Below are positions 1 through 9,755 of a stretch of DNA of 64,000 bases, one piece after another (position 1 is the first letter of the stretch; every line of letters begins with the position of its first letter). The notes beneath the pieces were generated by a model, which saw only the letters and a program-made list of their open reading frames with translations, was not told the origin of the DNA and did no database searches. The position numbers and the translations under genes are program-made. Source of the stretch: Zhongshania sp. R06B22 (GTDB taxonomy: Bacteria; Pseudomonadota; Gammaproteobacteria; Pseudomonadales; Spongiibacteraceae). Where the stretch lies: NCBI RefSeq assembly GCF_040892595.1, contig NZ_JBFRYB010000001.1, forward strand, positions 2,666,001 to 2,730,000, in the 5' to 3' direction.

Positions 1-720
1 AACACTACCGTGCGCAATATTCGCGCCTACCAAGATCGCGGCGTACTGCCGCCGCCGGCACTCCAAGGCCGAAAAGGCATTTACAGCAATTTACATCTTT
101 CGCGCCTTCGTCTTATCGCCAATTTACTCGACCGGGGCTACACCCTCTCTAGCATTCGCGAGCTGATATCTGCGCTTGAAGAAGGTGTTGGGCTGAGCGA
201 AGTACTAGGTATAGAATCTGCCCTAAACTCGCCATGGACAAATGAAGCACCCACTACAATCGGCATGACCGATCTGGTAAAAATGTTTGGCAGTAAATTA
301 ACACCCTCGGCGATTAAAACGGCCCATGATCTTGGCTTATTTAGCATTTCAGGTACCGAGTTACGAGTGTCAAGCATGAACACTTTAAAGGTGGCCGAAG
401 AGCTGTGTGCGACGGGTATACCCCTAGACGAGTTATTAGATATTCTACGAATGATGCGCGGAAATGTGCAGCGAGTAGCAAATGAGTTTGTCAAATTAGT
501 ATCACGTCACGTGCTAGAGCCCTACGCCGAGCAGAAAATACCGCCGCCAGAAGAACTACCCAAAATCGCTGAATTAGTATGGAAATTACGGCCACTTGCA
601 GAGAAGGTGGTCGATGCTGAACTCGGACGCGCAATGGAAATAGCGGCCGGTCAGTTTTTGGCTGACACCCTGGAATCTATAATGGACGATCTACCCAAAG
701 ATTCTCCCTATAGACGTTAA
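1..720 (+). CDS. MerR-family transcriptional regulator (5' end cut off)
   Basis: The reading frame is open from base 1, so the gene starts before the window; 239 residues are visible. The visible N-terminus (TVRNIRAYQDRGVLPPP) is the second half of a MerR winged-helix DNA-binding domain, followed by the wing and dimer-forming helix (GYTLSSIRELISALEEG). The remaining ~150 residues form a helical effector or oligomerisation region without the metal-binding cysteine pattern of MerR, CueR or SoxR, so the ligand is unknown. A GTG at base 10 could be mistaken for a start, but it lies inside the helix-turn-helix. The gene converges on ung with only 13 bases between stops. Confidence 0.8.
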   Translation, partial: NTTVRNIRAYQDRGVLPPPALQGRKGIYSNLHLSRLRLIANLLDRGYTLSSIRELISALEEGVGLSEVLGIESALNSPWTNEAPTTIGMTDLVKMFGSKLTPSAIKTAHDLGLFSISGTELRVSSMNTLKVAEELCATGIPLDELLDILRMMRGNVQRVANEFVKLVSRHVLEPYAEQKIPPPEELPKIAELVWKLRPLAEKVVDAELGRAMEIAAGQFLADTLESIMDDLPKDSPYRR

Positions 721-733
721 TCACTGACGGCCC

Positions 734-1405
734 TTATAAGCACCAATCGATGGCTGATCGGCCATGAGTTTCAAGATAGGCGTTTGCTTTAGAAAAATGT
801 CGGCATCCCAAAAAACCGCGATGCGCTGATAGTGGCGATGGATGCGGAGCCTCTAATATAAAGTGGCGTCGCCGGTCTATTGCGAGCCCTTTTTTTTGTG
901 CATGACTGCCCCACAGCATAAATACCAAATCTCGGCACTGTTCATTTAGCGCCTTAACGATGGCATCAGTAAAGATTTCCCAGCCCCGCCGCTGATGAGA
1001 AGCTGCCGCACCCTCCTCTACCGTAAATACACTGTTTAGCAATAGCACACCCTGATCCGCCCACGCTTGCAGATGGCCATGATCAGGGATACTCACACCC
1101 AAATCTGCCTGCAGCTCTTTATAAATATTGCGCAATGACGGCGGAATTTTTACATCTGGCAACACCGAGAAGCTTAATCCGTGAGCCTGACCACTGCCGT
1201 GGTAGGGATCCTGCCCCAGAATCACGACCTTAACATCTGCAATTGGCGTGCTGTTTAAAGCAGCAAACCAGTATTCACTTGGCGGATATACCGCTATACC
1301 AGCAGATTTACGGTCTTCAATAAACTGCAGCAAATCTTGAAAATAAGTCTGTTTAAGCTGCTCACCAAGGACAGCCTGCCATGACGCCTCCAACATTATT
1401 GCCAT
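734..1405 (-). CDS. ung: Uracil-DNA glycosylase
   Basis: Removes uracil from DNA to start base-excision repair. The family 1 water-activating motif GQDPYHG is at residues 64-70, with D66 the general base. The minor-groove loop [10 protein letters not shown] starts at residue 188, with H188 the second catalytic residue. At 223 residues the length is normal for bacterial Ung. The start is ATG at 1405; a second in-frame ATG at 1396 would shorten the protein by three residues. It is a single gene, convergent with the MerR regulator. The family call is secure. Confidence 0.97.
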   Translation of the reverse strand: MAIMLEASWQAVLGEQLKQTYFQDLLQFIEDRKSAGIAVYPPSEYWFAALNSTPIADVKVVILGQDPYHGSGQAHGLSFSVLPDVKIPPSLRNIYKELQADLGVSIPDHGHLQAWADQGVLLLNSVFTVEEGAAASHQRRGWEIFTDAIVKALNEQCRDLVFMLWGSHAQKKGLAIDRRRHFILEAPHPSPLSAHRGFLGCRHFSKANAYLETHGRSAIDWCL

Positions 1406-1538
1406 TTAGCAGACCTGCCATTATCAAATAGTGAAATTAGGACCTTCTTAAACTAACTATTGCACCCGCTAAGCAAACAGCAATGTGCTGTAAACATCTA
1501 AAATCGAGTAAAAACCGCGGCTTTAGCATAACAAAATA

Positions 1539-2231
1539 TTAGTAGCAGTACTCACTGGTGGGAACCACATCTATCTCATCAAAATCGATAAAATTGACGC
1601 AGCTATTTATCATTTTCTGCATATTATTTTCTTGTTTTGAACTATCACCAACGGCATCATAAAATACCGCAGGATCAGTCATCGCCAAGCTAGGAAAACA
1701 TTCTTCTACAATTGCGTGATAGGCAGCGGCGTCTTTTCCGTTCACATCGCTGACAATATTCTGAACATAGCGGAAGGTTGACTGGGTTTCTAGAGCGATA
1801 GCCGTGTGGGTGTTTTGCCAGTAGCTCAACCACGCTTGGTACTCTAAGCGCTGCGGGCAGCGCAGCAGCGCCACCTGACTAAATCCAGGAGTACGCACGC
1901 CAGTCTCAGCTCGGTGCTTGATGTTTGCTAGGCGCTCCACTTCATCGACATGGTAGCGGCTAAACTGCACGGAAATGCGCTGAATCAGCTCATCTAGAGA
2001 GTCAGTTGCAAGTGCATCATCAAGCCAAACGCAGCACATGGCATCAAACAGCGAGGCGGAGCTTTGCATGCGTAACGCCGCCGCCGGCGCAACATCGCCA
2101 TCGGCGATATTAAGCTGCACCCTACCGACACCGACGACTTGCTGCAAAGCAGGCACCAAATCGTGGTGAAGAGTGCGGCTCCATCCCTCGTCAGAGGTAT
2201 CGAGCCATAACAAATAGATCACTTTTCGCAT
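1539..2231 (-). CDS. EthD-like dimeric alpha-beta barrel protein
   Basis: About 230 residues. The stretch RCPQRLEYQAWLSYWQNTH resembles the EthD domain signature, in which an arginine/proline run is followed by a tryptophan and histidine on a short helix. EthD and related barrels often bind small hydrophobic or aromatic substrates, but the reaction here is unknown. I chose ATG at 2231 because it is preceded by GGGGAG and sits 25 bases after the stop of the upstream SDR gene; the frame stays open further upstream, which would overlap that gene. It probably shares a transcript with the SDR dehydrogenase and may act on the same substrate. That functional link is inference. Confidence 0.6.
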   Translation of the reverse strand: MRKVIYLLWLDTSDEGWSRTLHHDLVPALQQVVGVGRVQLNIADGDVAPAAALRMQSSASLFDAMCCVWLDDALATDSLDELIQRISVQFSRYHVDEVERLANIKHRAETGVRTPGFSQVALLRCPQRLEYQAWLSYWQNTHTAIALETQSTFRYVQNIVSDVNGKDAAAYHAIVEECFPSLAMTDPAVFYDAVGDSSKQENNMQKMINSCVNFIDFDEIDVVPTSEYCY

Positions 2232-2256
2232 TTGCACTCCCCGGCGGCTATATGCG

Positions 2257-3033
2257 CTAAATACCAATCGGCGGTGTCGCCGTGGACGCATTATCGATCA
2301 GCATTTCAGCGGCATTTATAAATCGTGACTCATCCGACGCCAAATACAGTACCAGCGCCGCGATATCCTCAGGCTCACACATTGGGTGGGCTTCGGTAGA
2401 CAATGACTCGATCTCTTCGCGAGTCGCTGACTCCTGACCAGTAGCGACCTTAAAAACCATCGGTGTCTTGACACCATCGGGATGAATCGAGTTGCAGCGG
2501 ATGCCATTGCGCTTTTCACGACAATACAAAGCAACTGACTTAGTCAGCGCCATCACTGCGCCTTTACTCGCGCTGTAAGCGGCGACAAACGACATACCGT
2601 GCATAGCGGCAACCGATGACATATTAATAATAGAGCCGCCGTTGCCCGACGCTTCCATCGCAGGAATAGCGGTTTTACACCCCAAAAACACGCCTTCATT
2701 GTTAACCGAATTAACGCGCCGATAATCTTCTAAGCTGCAATCGACAACATTGCCTAGCGTCATCATGCCAGCATTGTTTACCAAGACATCTAGGCGGCCA
2801 AAACGCTCTACCGCAGTCGCGACTACGCGCTGCCAGTCTTCTTCGCTAGTCACATTGTGCTTTACAAAAATGGCCTTATCACCAATTAGCTCAGCCACAG
2901 CTTGGCCATCTTTCTCATTTAGGTCAGTAAGTACCACCGACGCCCCCTGCTCTGCCAACATTATGGCATCAGCACGCCCCATACCGCTGGCGGCGCCAGT
3001 CACAATACATACTTTACCTTCAACACGGCCCAT
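2257..3033 (-). CDS. SDR-family NAD(P)-dependent oxidoreductase
   Basis: Classical short-chain dehydrogenase of 258 residues with a Rossmann fold. The cofactor loop TGAASGMGRAD is near residue 12, the NNAG motif near residue 86, a catalytic serine lies in the NMSSVAAMHG segment, and the active-site YSASK is near residue 153. An acidic residue after the second strand (LTDLNEKDG) suggests NAD rather than NADP. The closest types are hydroxysteroid or cyclopentanol dehydrogenases, but the substrate cannot be read from sequence. It lies directly upstream of the EthD-like gene, 25 bases away, so the two are probably co-transcribed. Confidence 0.88.
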   Translation of the reverse strand: MGRVEGKVCIVTGAASGMGRADAIMLAEQGASVVLTDLNEKDGQAVAELIGDKAIFVKHNVTSEEDWQRVVATAVERFGRLDVLVNNAGMMTLGNVVDCSLEDYRRVNSVNNEGVFLGCKTAIPAMEASGNGGSIINMSSVAAMHGMSFVAAYSASKGAVMALTKSVALYCREKRNGIRCNSIHPDGVKTPMVFKVATGQESATREEIESLSTEAHPMCEPEDIAALVLYLASDESRFINAAEMLIDNASTATPPIGI

Positions 3034-3204
3034 AAATTACCTCATAATTGTTATTGATATCGCTAAACGGTGGCTGAAATAGCCTGCCAAACACAGCCAA
3101 AGTTACAGGATGTTAACCGCCAGTAAATCATGCCTTTGAATAAATAAAAAGTGCAGACTAATTACCCTTTGGTAAGATTAGCCCTAAGTAAACTTGGAGC
3201 TACT

Positions 3205-3903
3205 ATGAATCTTCCCTCTATCACCCACAAAATCGCCATTACATCATTCATTTTATTAGCGCTCGGCGCCATTGGCGTTCGATTTAATTGGTATGGCTAT
3301 CAAGTGGGCTTAATGATGTTCGGTCTTGCCGGCCTCCTAAGCTTTATTAGTATATGTGCCTCTGCATTTTTCACTCGACGCACCAAAACTTCGGCGGGAC
3401 AACGCCAACTCAGTCGGGCCGCCCTCATCGCACTACCGGCTATCATTTTTTTCAGCCTTGGACTTTTTAGTGGCGCCGGCGCGCCATTAATCCATGACAT
3501 TAGCACTGACACCGAAACCCCCCCCAAGTTTATTGCCGCCAAGCTAGAGCGGCGCGCCAGCGATAATAGCCTAGTCTACGCAGCCGGCAACCGTGAACTT
3601 CAACAACAGGCATACCCTGACATTCAAACCATTCCCACCCTGCTTAGCGTCACAGCTGCACAAGACAAGGCACGGGCAATTGCAGAAAATTTGGGCTGGC
3701 AAGTCACCTACCAAGAAAGTGGCCATATTGAAGCCACGGTGAGCAGCTTTTGGTTCGGCTTCACCGACGACGTTATCATTAGGATCAGCGAAACCCCTAG
3801 TGGATCGATTATTGACCTCCGCTCTGCTTCACGTGTGGGCAAAGGCGATCTCGGTGTTAATGCCAGCCGAATTCGCCAATTCTCTCAACAATATCTTGAA
3901 TAA
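3205..3903 (+). CDS. DUF1499 membrane protein
   Basis: About 232 residues. Three hydrophobic stretches fall in the first ~110 residues (ITSFILLALGAIGV, VGLMMFGLAGLLSFISI and ALIALPAIIFFSLGLFSG), followed by a soluble DUF1499 domain with the typical SFWFGFTDDVIIRI and VDLRSASRVG-like segments (here IIDLRSASRVGKGDLG). DUF1499 proteins are widespread and uncharacterised. The start at 3205 is preceded by GGAG with good spacing; a further upstream in-frame start at 3151 would add 18 residues without a ribosome site. It stands alone, divergent from the SDR gene. Confidence 0.8.
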   Translation: MNLPSITHKIAITSFILLALGAIGVRFNWYGYQVGLMMFGLAGLLSFISICASAFFTRRTKTSAGQRQLSRAALIALPAIIFFSLGLFSGAGAPLIHDISTDTETPPKFIAAKLERRASDNSLVYAAGNRELQQQAYPDIQTIPTLLSVTAAQDKARAIAENLGWQVTYQESGHIEATVSSFWFGFTDDVIIRISETPSGSIIDLRSASRVGKGDLGVNASRIRQFSQQYLE

Positions 3904-4175
3904 GAGCTGGCTCATACGGGGCAATCATTAGGGCCGGCTCGATTCATTCCCGCCAAGCATTGTATTGCAATGGAGATTTACCCAGCGACGCTTAGCCCTT
4001 ACCATCAGCATGCTATGTTGAACTAAAGCAACAAGCATCAATTAACGGTTCGTTTATCGGCAGCTAGCAGACTAAACTTGGGTGGCAACTAAATTTTGCG
4101 CTACGGCCCTAATCGGGGTTAATTCGATTAATAATCCGCAAAAACGTAAATAACAGCTGTCTTAGGTGGATTCAT
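3904..4175. other. Intergenic region before the EAL protein
   Basis: No convincing gene, repeat or terminator. It must hold the promoter of the following EAL gene. An imperfect 8-base inverted repeat (GAGCTGGC...GCCGGCTC) just after the DUF1499 stop lacks a T-run. The frame of the EAL gene opens at about 4113, and a ribosome-binding-like AGGTGG lies at 4164-4169. Confidence 0.4.
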
Positions 4176-4265
4176 ATTCTAAAACATAAAACGTCAGCAT
4201 CGAAGTCAGGCCTTGCCTCCGGCAAAGCAAACTATCTCGGCCTACAACGCAAGTTAAGTGGCGTA

Positions 4266-7043
4266 TTGTTTTTGGCCATAGCCCTTGTCATGGGTGGCAG
4301 AGCCTATTACGCCTACGTCCAAACAAACAGTCATCATCGAGAAGCCGTTCGCAGTGACTTACTGCAACTTGAAGCGACCTTCGAATCCTTAAACCAGCGT
4401 TCCAATATGGAGCTATTCCGCTTAGCTAACAGTCAAGCCATCCCCAATATCTCAGATCTTGAGAAAGCACTGTCAGATGACATCGTAAACAGCCAAAATT
4501 TGTCCTTGTTATTACCCGGACAGTTATCTGGCATCGATTCAGTCTATTACCTAGCTTATGATGGACGCGTACTGTTTAGCTCGCGGCAGCCGACATCTGT
4601 ATTCCGCCTAAATCCCGAACATATCCAGCGGGCTTTAAGCGCCATTGATAACAAGACCCAGCCAGTCGTCACCATAGAGTGTGATACTCAATGCTATCAA
4701 CACGCATTCATTCCCGTTCATGACCGAAATAACCAAGCATTCATCATTAACATCAATCGTTCTGCAAAGTTTTTAATAGACGATTTTTCAGATGTTAGTG
4801 GCGCAGACATCGCCCTAGTATCACTAGCAAAAGATTTAGAAATAAACGCAGCACCCCAGATCATACTAGCCAGCAGCACAGACAAAACCCAAAAAATACT
4901 GAATGCCTTGGGCAGCAAATTTGATTTTACAAAGCACATAAACAACAGCTATTTAGATTCAAGCAATTTTTACAGCGCGCGCATTTCTCCGTTAAATTCA
5001 AGCGCAGACACCCCCCACTACGTGGCAATCATAAAAGACCATTCAAGAGTCTACCAACAGGTATTTCAGACCATCAAAGAGATCTTTATTAGCTCTCTTT
5101 TAATGCTCGCAATCATCCTGATATTAATTGCAGTAATTCTGAAACCCTCATTAAATCGATTATTAGAGCTAGCAAAAATTCTACCGCTTCTTCCCCTGGG
5201 AAAGTTTAAAGATGCTAAGCAGTCACTTAAAAAAGTTGATTCCAATTCTCGCTGGAGTGATGAGATAGATATCCTCGCGGCAGCGGTCGACAAAGTCATC
5301 GACTCACTAGACAGCATGGACAAAATTGTAAATGATCATAGAAAAGAGCTGGCTGAGAAGATCGATGCACTCACAGAAGCTAAAGTATTTAACGAAACGC
5401 TACTAGATCGCTCTCCCCTCGCCATCCTCATTCATGATCTCGACGGGAAGATTCGAAATATCAACAAACTGGGTCGTCAGTTAAGCGGCGTAACTGAGCA
5501 GCTACCTGTCGATGCCAACATCAATAGCTGGGTAAAAAACGAGCATCAATCGACAAGCCTGAGCGCCCAGCTTCGTTCAAGCTTGAATCGCGAAGGTAAA
5601 AAAACTCAAAACGAAACATCATTTTTTACCGCAGACGGAAGAAAGCTAGATTTCTTGTGGACTCATAGCAGCCTTCATATTGACGGCGAGCTCAAAATAT
5701 TGTCCTTGGGAATAGATATTACCGAGAGACGTGAAGCGAATGAAAGCTTGCACTGGCTGGGACAACACGACCGCGTAACTGGTTTGCTAAATCGCAGTAG
5801 CTTTAGCGAAGCAGCAAATAATTACATCAGAAAATATAAAAGGACCATGGCCATCGAGCTACTGATGTTAGATATCGACGATTTCGCCATGTTTAATGAT
5901 CGGCACGGCTTTAATGCCGGAGACAAGTTACTCAATGATATCGCTGCGCACTTACACGAATCACTACCCCCAGACACCCTAATATCACGCACTGGATCCG
6001 GCGAATTCTGCGCCTTAATTCATCACCCAATGAAATCCCAATCGAGAGCCAAGGACCTAGCTCTAGAGCACCTCACACGCTTCACTTTTATACATGGCGA
6101 CAACAAGGAGGCGATATGTTTATCAGGGGCTGTCGATTCATTTAATAATAATCTCAGCGGTATCGATGAGTTAATTTTAAATATCACGTCGACGATGGTA
6201 AGAGTGAAAAACAAGCTTCGTGGTCATTTGTACTACGCTAGCGATGAGGACGATAGCAGTCGATCGTCTAGGCACCAGAAACAGCAGATGAAAGAGCAGC
6301 TGCTATCAGCGTTAAACGAAAATAGGCTGGTTTTATTTTATCAACCGATACTCAATCTCAATACCAATAGTATTAGTCACTGTGAGTGTTTAGTGCGTCT
6401 GCTAGACGACGAAGGGCAGTTTATTGCGCCTGCTAATTTCATTGGCATTGCATCTGAAGCAGGTCTAATGCCAAAGCTGGATTATTGCGTTATCGAAAAG
6501 GCCATGCGGCAGCAATGCCTGTGGGAAGACTCAGGCATTGCCACTGGCTTAAGTATTAACGTTACGGCCCCCACATTGGAGCAGGCTGATTTCAAGCAGC
6601 GAATAGAAGATTTAATTCAGTTAACAGGCGCCAACCCACACCGACTTATTTTTGAAATAGTCGAAACCGATGCCATATCGAATTTGAGTGTTACTCGTGA
6701 TCTCCTCAACCATTTCAAAACCATAGGCGCAAAAATCGCTTTCGACGATTTTGGGGTAGGCTTCACTTCGTTTGAATATGTGCGCGACCTTCCCGTTGAC
6801 TACATTAAAATTGATCAGTCTTTTGTGCGCTTTATTCACGAGCGTGAGCAAGATCGCGTGCTGGTCAAGTCAATGGTTGAAATGAGTCATAGCTTGGGTA
6901 AGAGTGTAATTGTAGAGGGTGTCGAGAGCCGAGCAGCGCTAGATATAGTAAAAGAAATGGGAGTTGAATACGTTCAGGGCTACCATGTCTGCCGCCCCAT
7001 GCCGATAAGTGCATTGGATCTGTCTCTGCATTTACGGCACTAA
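4266..7043 (+). CDS. Membrane PAS-GGDEF(degenerate)-EAL protein, likely c-di-GMP phosphodiesterase
   Basis: Order: N-terminal membrane helix, periplasmic sensor region to about residue 270, second helix ISSLLMLAIILILIAVILKP (about 275-294), linker, PAS domain (about 375-490), GGDEF-like domain, EAL domain. The GGDEF signature reads GSGEF (577-581), so cyclase activity is unlikely. The EAL domain reads ECLVR and keeps the metal and catalytic residues (INVT, EIVETD, FDDFGVG, DYIKID, VEGVE, VQGY), so it should cleave c-di-GMP. The TTG at 4266 cuts into the first membrane helix. The frame is open and protein-like upstream to at least 4176, where an ATT follows AGGTGG, so the true start is probably upstream. 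Numbering here is from the TTG. Confidence 0.88.
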   Translation: MFLAIALVMGGRAYYAYVQTNSHHREAVRSDLLQLEATFESLNQRSNMELFRLANSQAIPNISDLEKALSDDIVNSQNLSLLLPGQLSGIDSVYYLAYDGRVLFSSRQPTSVFRLNPEHIQRALSAIDNKTQPVVTIECDTQCYQHAFIPVHDRNNQAFIININRSAKFLIDDFSDVSGADIALVSLAKDLEINAAPQIILASSTDKTQKILNALGSKFDFTKHINNSYLDSSNFYSARISPLNSSADTPHYVAIIKDHSRVYQQVFQTIKEIFISSLLMLAIILILIAVILKPSLNRLLELAKILPLLPLGKFKDAKQSLKKVDSNSRWSDEIDILAAAVDKVIDSLDSMDKIVNDHRKELAEKIDALTEAKVFNETLLDRSPLAILIHDLDGKIRNINKLGRQLSGVTEQLPVDANINSWVKNEHQSTSLSAQLRSSLNREGKKTQNETSFFTADGRKLDFLWTHSSLHIDGELKILSLGIDITERREANESLHWLGQHDRVTGLLNRSSFSEAANNYIRKYKRTMAIELLMLDIDDFAMFNDRHGFNAGDKLLNDIAAHLHESLPPDTLISRTGSGEFCALIHHPMKSQSRAKDLALEHLTRFTFIHGDNKEAICLSGAVDSFNNNLSGIDELILNITSTMVRVKNKLRGHLYYASDEDDSSRSSRHQKQQMKEQLLSALNENRLVLFYQPILNLNTNSISHCECLVRLLDDEGQFIAPANFIGIASEAGLMPKLDYCVIEKAMRQQCLWEDSGIATGLSINVTAPTLEQADFKQRIEDLIQLTGANPHRLIFEIVETDAISNLSVTRDLLNHFKTIGAKIAFDDFGVGFTSFEYVRDLPVDYIKIDQSFVRFIHEREQDRVLVKSMVEMSHSLGKSVIVEGVESRAALDIVKEMGVEYVQGYHVCRPMPISALDLSLHLRH

Positions 7044-7097
7044 CGGCGGCGTCACTTAGTGGCCATTTAAGCTATTGCTAATTCACAGAAACCACGG

Positions 7098-8582
7098 CTA
7101 ATAGGTGCTGCGCACACGCGACACCGCGTTCTTCCAGCCAGTGTAACGCCGCGCTCTATCCACTTCGTTCATCGAGGGGTCAAACCCCCTATCACACCGC
7201 CACAATGCTGCAACTTCTTCTAAGGAACTATAAATACCAAGCTGTAAGCCTGTTAAATACGCAGCACCTAATGCCGTTGTTTCAGTAACTAAAGGTCGCT
7301 CGCAGCGGCAGTCCAACATGTCGGCTAAACGCTGTACCACCCAATTATTGGCAACCATACCGCCATCAACACGCAGGGTTTCAAAGTCTGCGCCATCACC
7401 GCGCATCGCTTCCAATAAATCGCGGGTTTGATAGCACACCGACTCCAAGGTCGCCCTGGCTATATGGGCGATACCGGTATCGCGGGTTAAGCCGAAAATG
7501 GCACCACGGGCATCCGGATCCCAATATGGCGCACCTAAACCTGTAAAGGCGGGTACCATATAGACGCCATTGGAACTCTCTACACTTTCTGCCAAGGGCT
7601 GTGTTTCTGCGGCAGAACCAATTAAATTCAGGCCGTCGCGCAGCCACTGCACCGCGGCACCGGCAACAAATATACTGCCCTCGAGTGCGTAACAGACTTC
7701 GCCGCGTATGCGATAAGCAACAGTGGTTAACAATCGGTGCTCAGAGCGCACGGCCACCGAGCCGGTGTTCAAGACCACAAAACATCCCGTGCCATAGGTG
7801 CTTTTCGCCATACCCGGAGTAAAACAAGCCTGACCCACAGTTGCCGCTTGCTGGTCGCCAATCAGCGCACAGATGGGAATCGATGCACCAAACCAGTCAC
7901 TATCAGTGCTGCCATAGTCGTCACAGCTGTCTTTGACTTCTGGCAGCATAGCGCTAGGGATACTAAATAGGGCTAGTAGATCGGCATCCCATTGCTGTGT
8001 ATGAATATTAAAAAGTAATGTTCTTGAGGCGTTGCTAGCATCAGTGGCATGTCGCTTTCCGCCGGTCAATCGCCACAGCAAAAAGCTATCTACAGTACCA
8101 AAAGCCAACTCCCCAGCCTCTGCACGCGCTCTTGCGCCACTGACATTATCTAGTATCCAGCCAACTTTACTGCCGGAAAAATAGGGGTCGAGTAATAGGC
8201 CGCTGCGCCGCGACACAATGTCTTCTACACCCTGTGCCTTGAGTTCCGCGCAGCGCGCTGCGGTACGTCGATCCTGCCAGACAATAGCGGGATAGACCGC
8301 TTCACCGGTTTTTCTATCCCAAACGATAGTCGTTTCGCGTTGATTAGTAATACCAATTCCGGCAACGTTTGCGGCGGTAATCCCGGCCGCGGCGAGGGCT
8401 TTACGGCAGCTATTTAGCGTCGTCTCCCAAATTTCTTCTGGATCATGCTCTACCCAGGCATCCTGCGGGTAATACTGGGTAAACTCCTGCTGACCAACAC
8501 CACAGGTTTCGCCCTTTGCATTAAATACAATGGCTCGTGAACTTGTGGTGCCCTGGTCAATAGCCAGAATAAAAGTATCCAT
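7098..8582 (-). CDS. glpK: Glycerol kinase
   Basis: Phosphorylates glycerol to sn-glycerol 3-phosphate with ATP. At 494 residues it is of normal family length. The FGGY-family N-terminus [12 protein letters not shown], the substrate segment [11 protein letters not shown], the ATP-site region [12 protein letters not shown] and the C-terminal [10 protein letters not shown] are all present. No glpF facilitator or glpD is adjacent, so the gene stands apart from a standard glp operon here. Glycerol released by the lipases encoded elsewhere in the window could feed it, but that is inference. It is followed upstream by an SDR gene on the same strand about 100 bases away. Confidence 0.97.
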   Translation of the reverse strand: MDTFILAIDQGTTSSRAIVFNAKGETCGVGQQEFTQYYPQDAWVEHDPEEIWETTLNSCRKALAAAGITAANVAGIGITNQRETTIVWDRKTGEAVYPAIVWQDRRTAARCAELKAQGVEDIVSRRSGLLLDPYFSGSKVGWILDNVSGARARAEAGELAFGTVDSFLLWRLTGGKRHATDASNASRTLLFNIHTQQWDADLLALFSIPSAMLPEVKDSCDDYGSTDSDWFGASIPICALIGDQQAATVGQACFTPGMAKSTYGTGCFVVLNTGSVAVRSEHRLLTTVAYRIRGEVCYALEGSIFVAGAAVQWLRDGLNLIGSAAETQPLAESVESSNGVYMVPAFTGLGAPYWDPDARGAIFGLTRDTGIAHIARATLESVCYQTRDLLEAMRGDGADFETLRVDGGMVANNWVVQRLADMLDCRCERPLVTETTALGAAYLTGLQLGIYSSLEEVAALWRCDRGFDPSMNEVDRARRYTGWKNAVSRVRSTY

Positions 8583-8680
8583 TTGGGAAATCGCCTCCGT
8601 TAAATTATCACCACCCTATGATGGCAGAGAGTTCGGATGGCGACCAGAATTTAGCACCTTATATGGTGGTGAATCCGCGC

Positions 8681-9430
8681 TTAGGCCAGTATTCCGCCGT
8701 CTACACGAATATGTTCGCCGGTAATATGGCATCCGTCTTCAGATGCCAGCATCGCAATAACGCCAGCGACAACCTCAGGCCCCTTTGCACCGGTTAATGA
8801 TGTAATTCTCGACAATAAATCGAAATCGGCATCTGCGGGAAAGCTTAAACCCTGCACCATATTGGTATTTATATCGCCAGGGCAAACACAATTCGCCCTG
8901 ACTCCACGTTTGGCATATTCCACGGCGATACTGCGGGTCATCGCCAGTACGCCGCCTTTACTTGCCGCATAGGCTGCACCCCAGGGCAAGCCTTGCAGGG
9001 AAGCCGTAGATGCCGCATTCACGATATTGCCCTTGGTTTTTAGCAACTCCGGTAACGCTGCTTTGCAAAGCATGAACGTACCGGTGAGATTTACCGAAAT
9101 CAACTGATCCCAAATGTCCAAGCCGAGTTCGTGACAATTGGAAAACCGCAGGATTCCCGCCATATTCACCACGGCATCTAAGCCACCGTACTCACTGACA
9201 CAGGCGTCAATACAGCGCTCTGCGCCGCCGATTTCGCTAATATCAAACCGGTAGGCGATCGCCATTCCGCCTGCCGTTTTAATTTCATCAATCAAAGTAT
9301 TGAGATCAGCTTCGTTGATATCTGTACACCAGATCTTTCCGCCTTCGGCAGCCAAACGCAGCGCGCTCGCCCGACCAATGCCCGATCCCGCGCCAGTCAC
9401 TAGCACTACTTTGTTCTCAAATCGCTTCAT
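8681..9430 (-). CDS. SDR-family oxidoreductase
   Basis: Classical SDR of about 249 residues. The cofactor loop TGAGSGIGRAS is near residue 11, an acidic residue (CTDINE) favours NAD, a VVNMAG replaces the usual NNAG, and the active-site YAASK is near residue 149. The C-terminus ITGEHIRVDGGILA is the usual SDR end. The start at 9430 is preceded by AGGTAG; the in-frame start 27 bases upstream lacks one. The substrate is unknown. It lies upstream of glpK on the same strand and divergent from the acyl-CoA dehydrogenases. Confidence 0.88.
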   Translation of the reverse strand: MKRFENKVVLVTGAGSGIGRASALRLAAEGGKIWCTDINEADLNTLIDEIKTAGGMAIAYRFDISEIGGAERCIDACVSEYGGLDAVVNMAGILRFSNCHELGLDIWDQLISVNLTGTFMLCKAALPELLKTKGNIVNAASTASLQGLPWGAAYAASKGGVLAMTRSIAVEYAKRGVRANCVCPGDINTNMVQGLSFPADADFDLLSRITSLTGAKGPEVVAGVIAMLASEDGCHITGEHIRVDGGILA

Positions 9431-9755
9431 ATTTCTACCTGTTATTATTTTTGCCAAGAAAGTTTAATCTGAGCTTAAGATGGCAGATATTAGCCAAGGC
9501 CGTCTACCCCCTGAGAATCACATCACCAAGAAGTTCAAAAAAACGAACCAAGCACACCGTGATGTCATGACTAGATACCGTTTTGCCCCGCGGCATGACC
9601 GCTTTTGATAGTCAGTGTGACGCGTTTCGTCCTTGTCTTTAAAGCCTCGTCGACTAAGCTGAGCTCACCATAATCGCCGTCCCCATTAAAGTAAAAATGA
9701 GCTCAGCGCGACCATACATATTAGATGATAGACCCTCTATTTTAAGGAGACCGAC
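9431..9755. promoter_or_regulatory. Divergent intergenic region with paired TGAGCTCA palindromes
   Basis: No gene seen. It separates the SDR/glpK pair from the acyl-CoA dehydrogenase pair and should hold both promoters. It contains a perfect 10-base inverted repeat, GCTGAGCTCA at 9658-9667 and TGAGCTCAGC at 9698-9707. Each arm carries the 8-base palindrome TGAGCTCA, with centres 38 bases apart, an arrangement that could bind a dimeric regulator on two sites. The ribosome site AAGGAG precedes the GTG at 9756. Operator function is inference. Confidence 0.35.
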
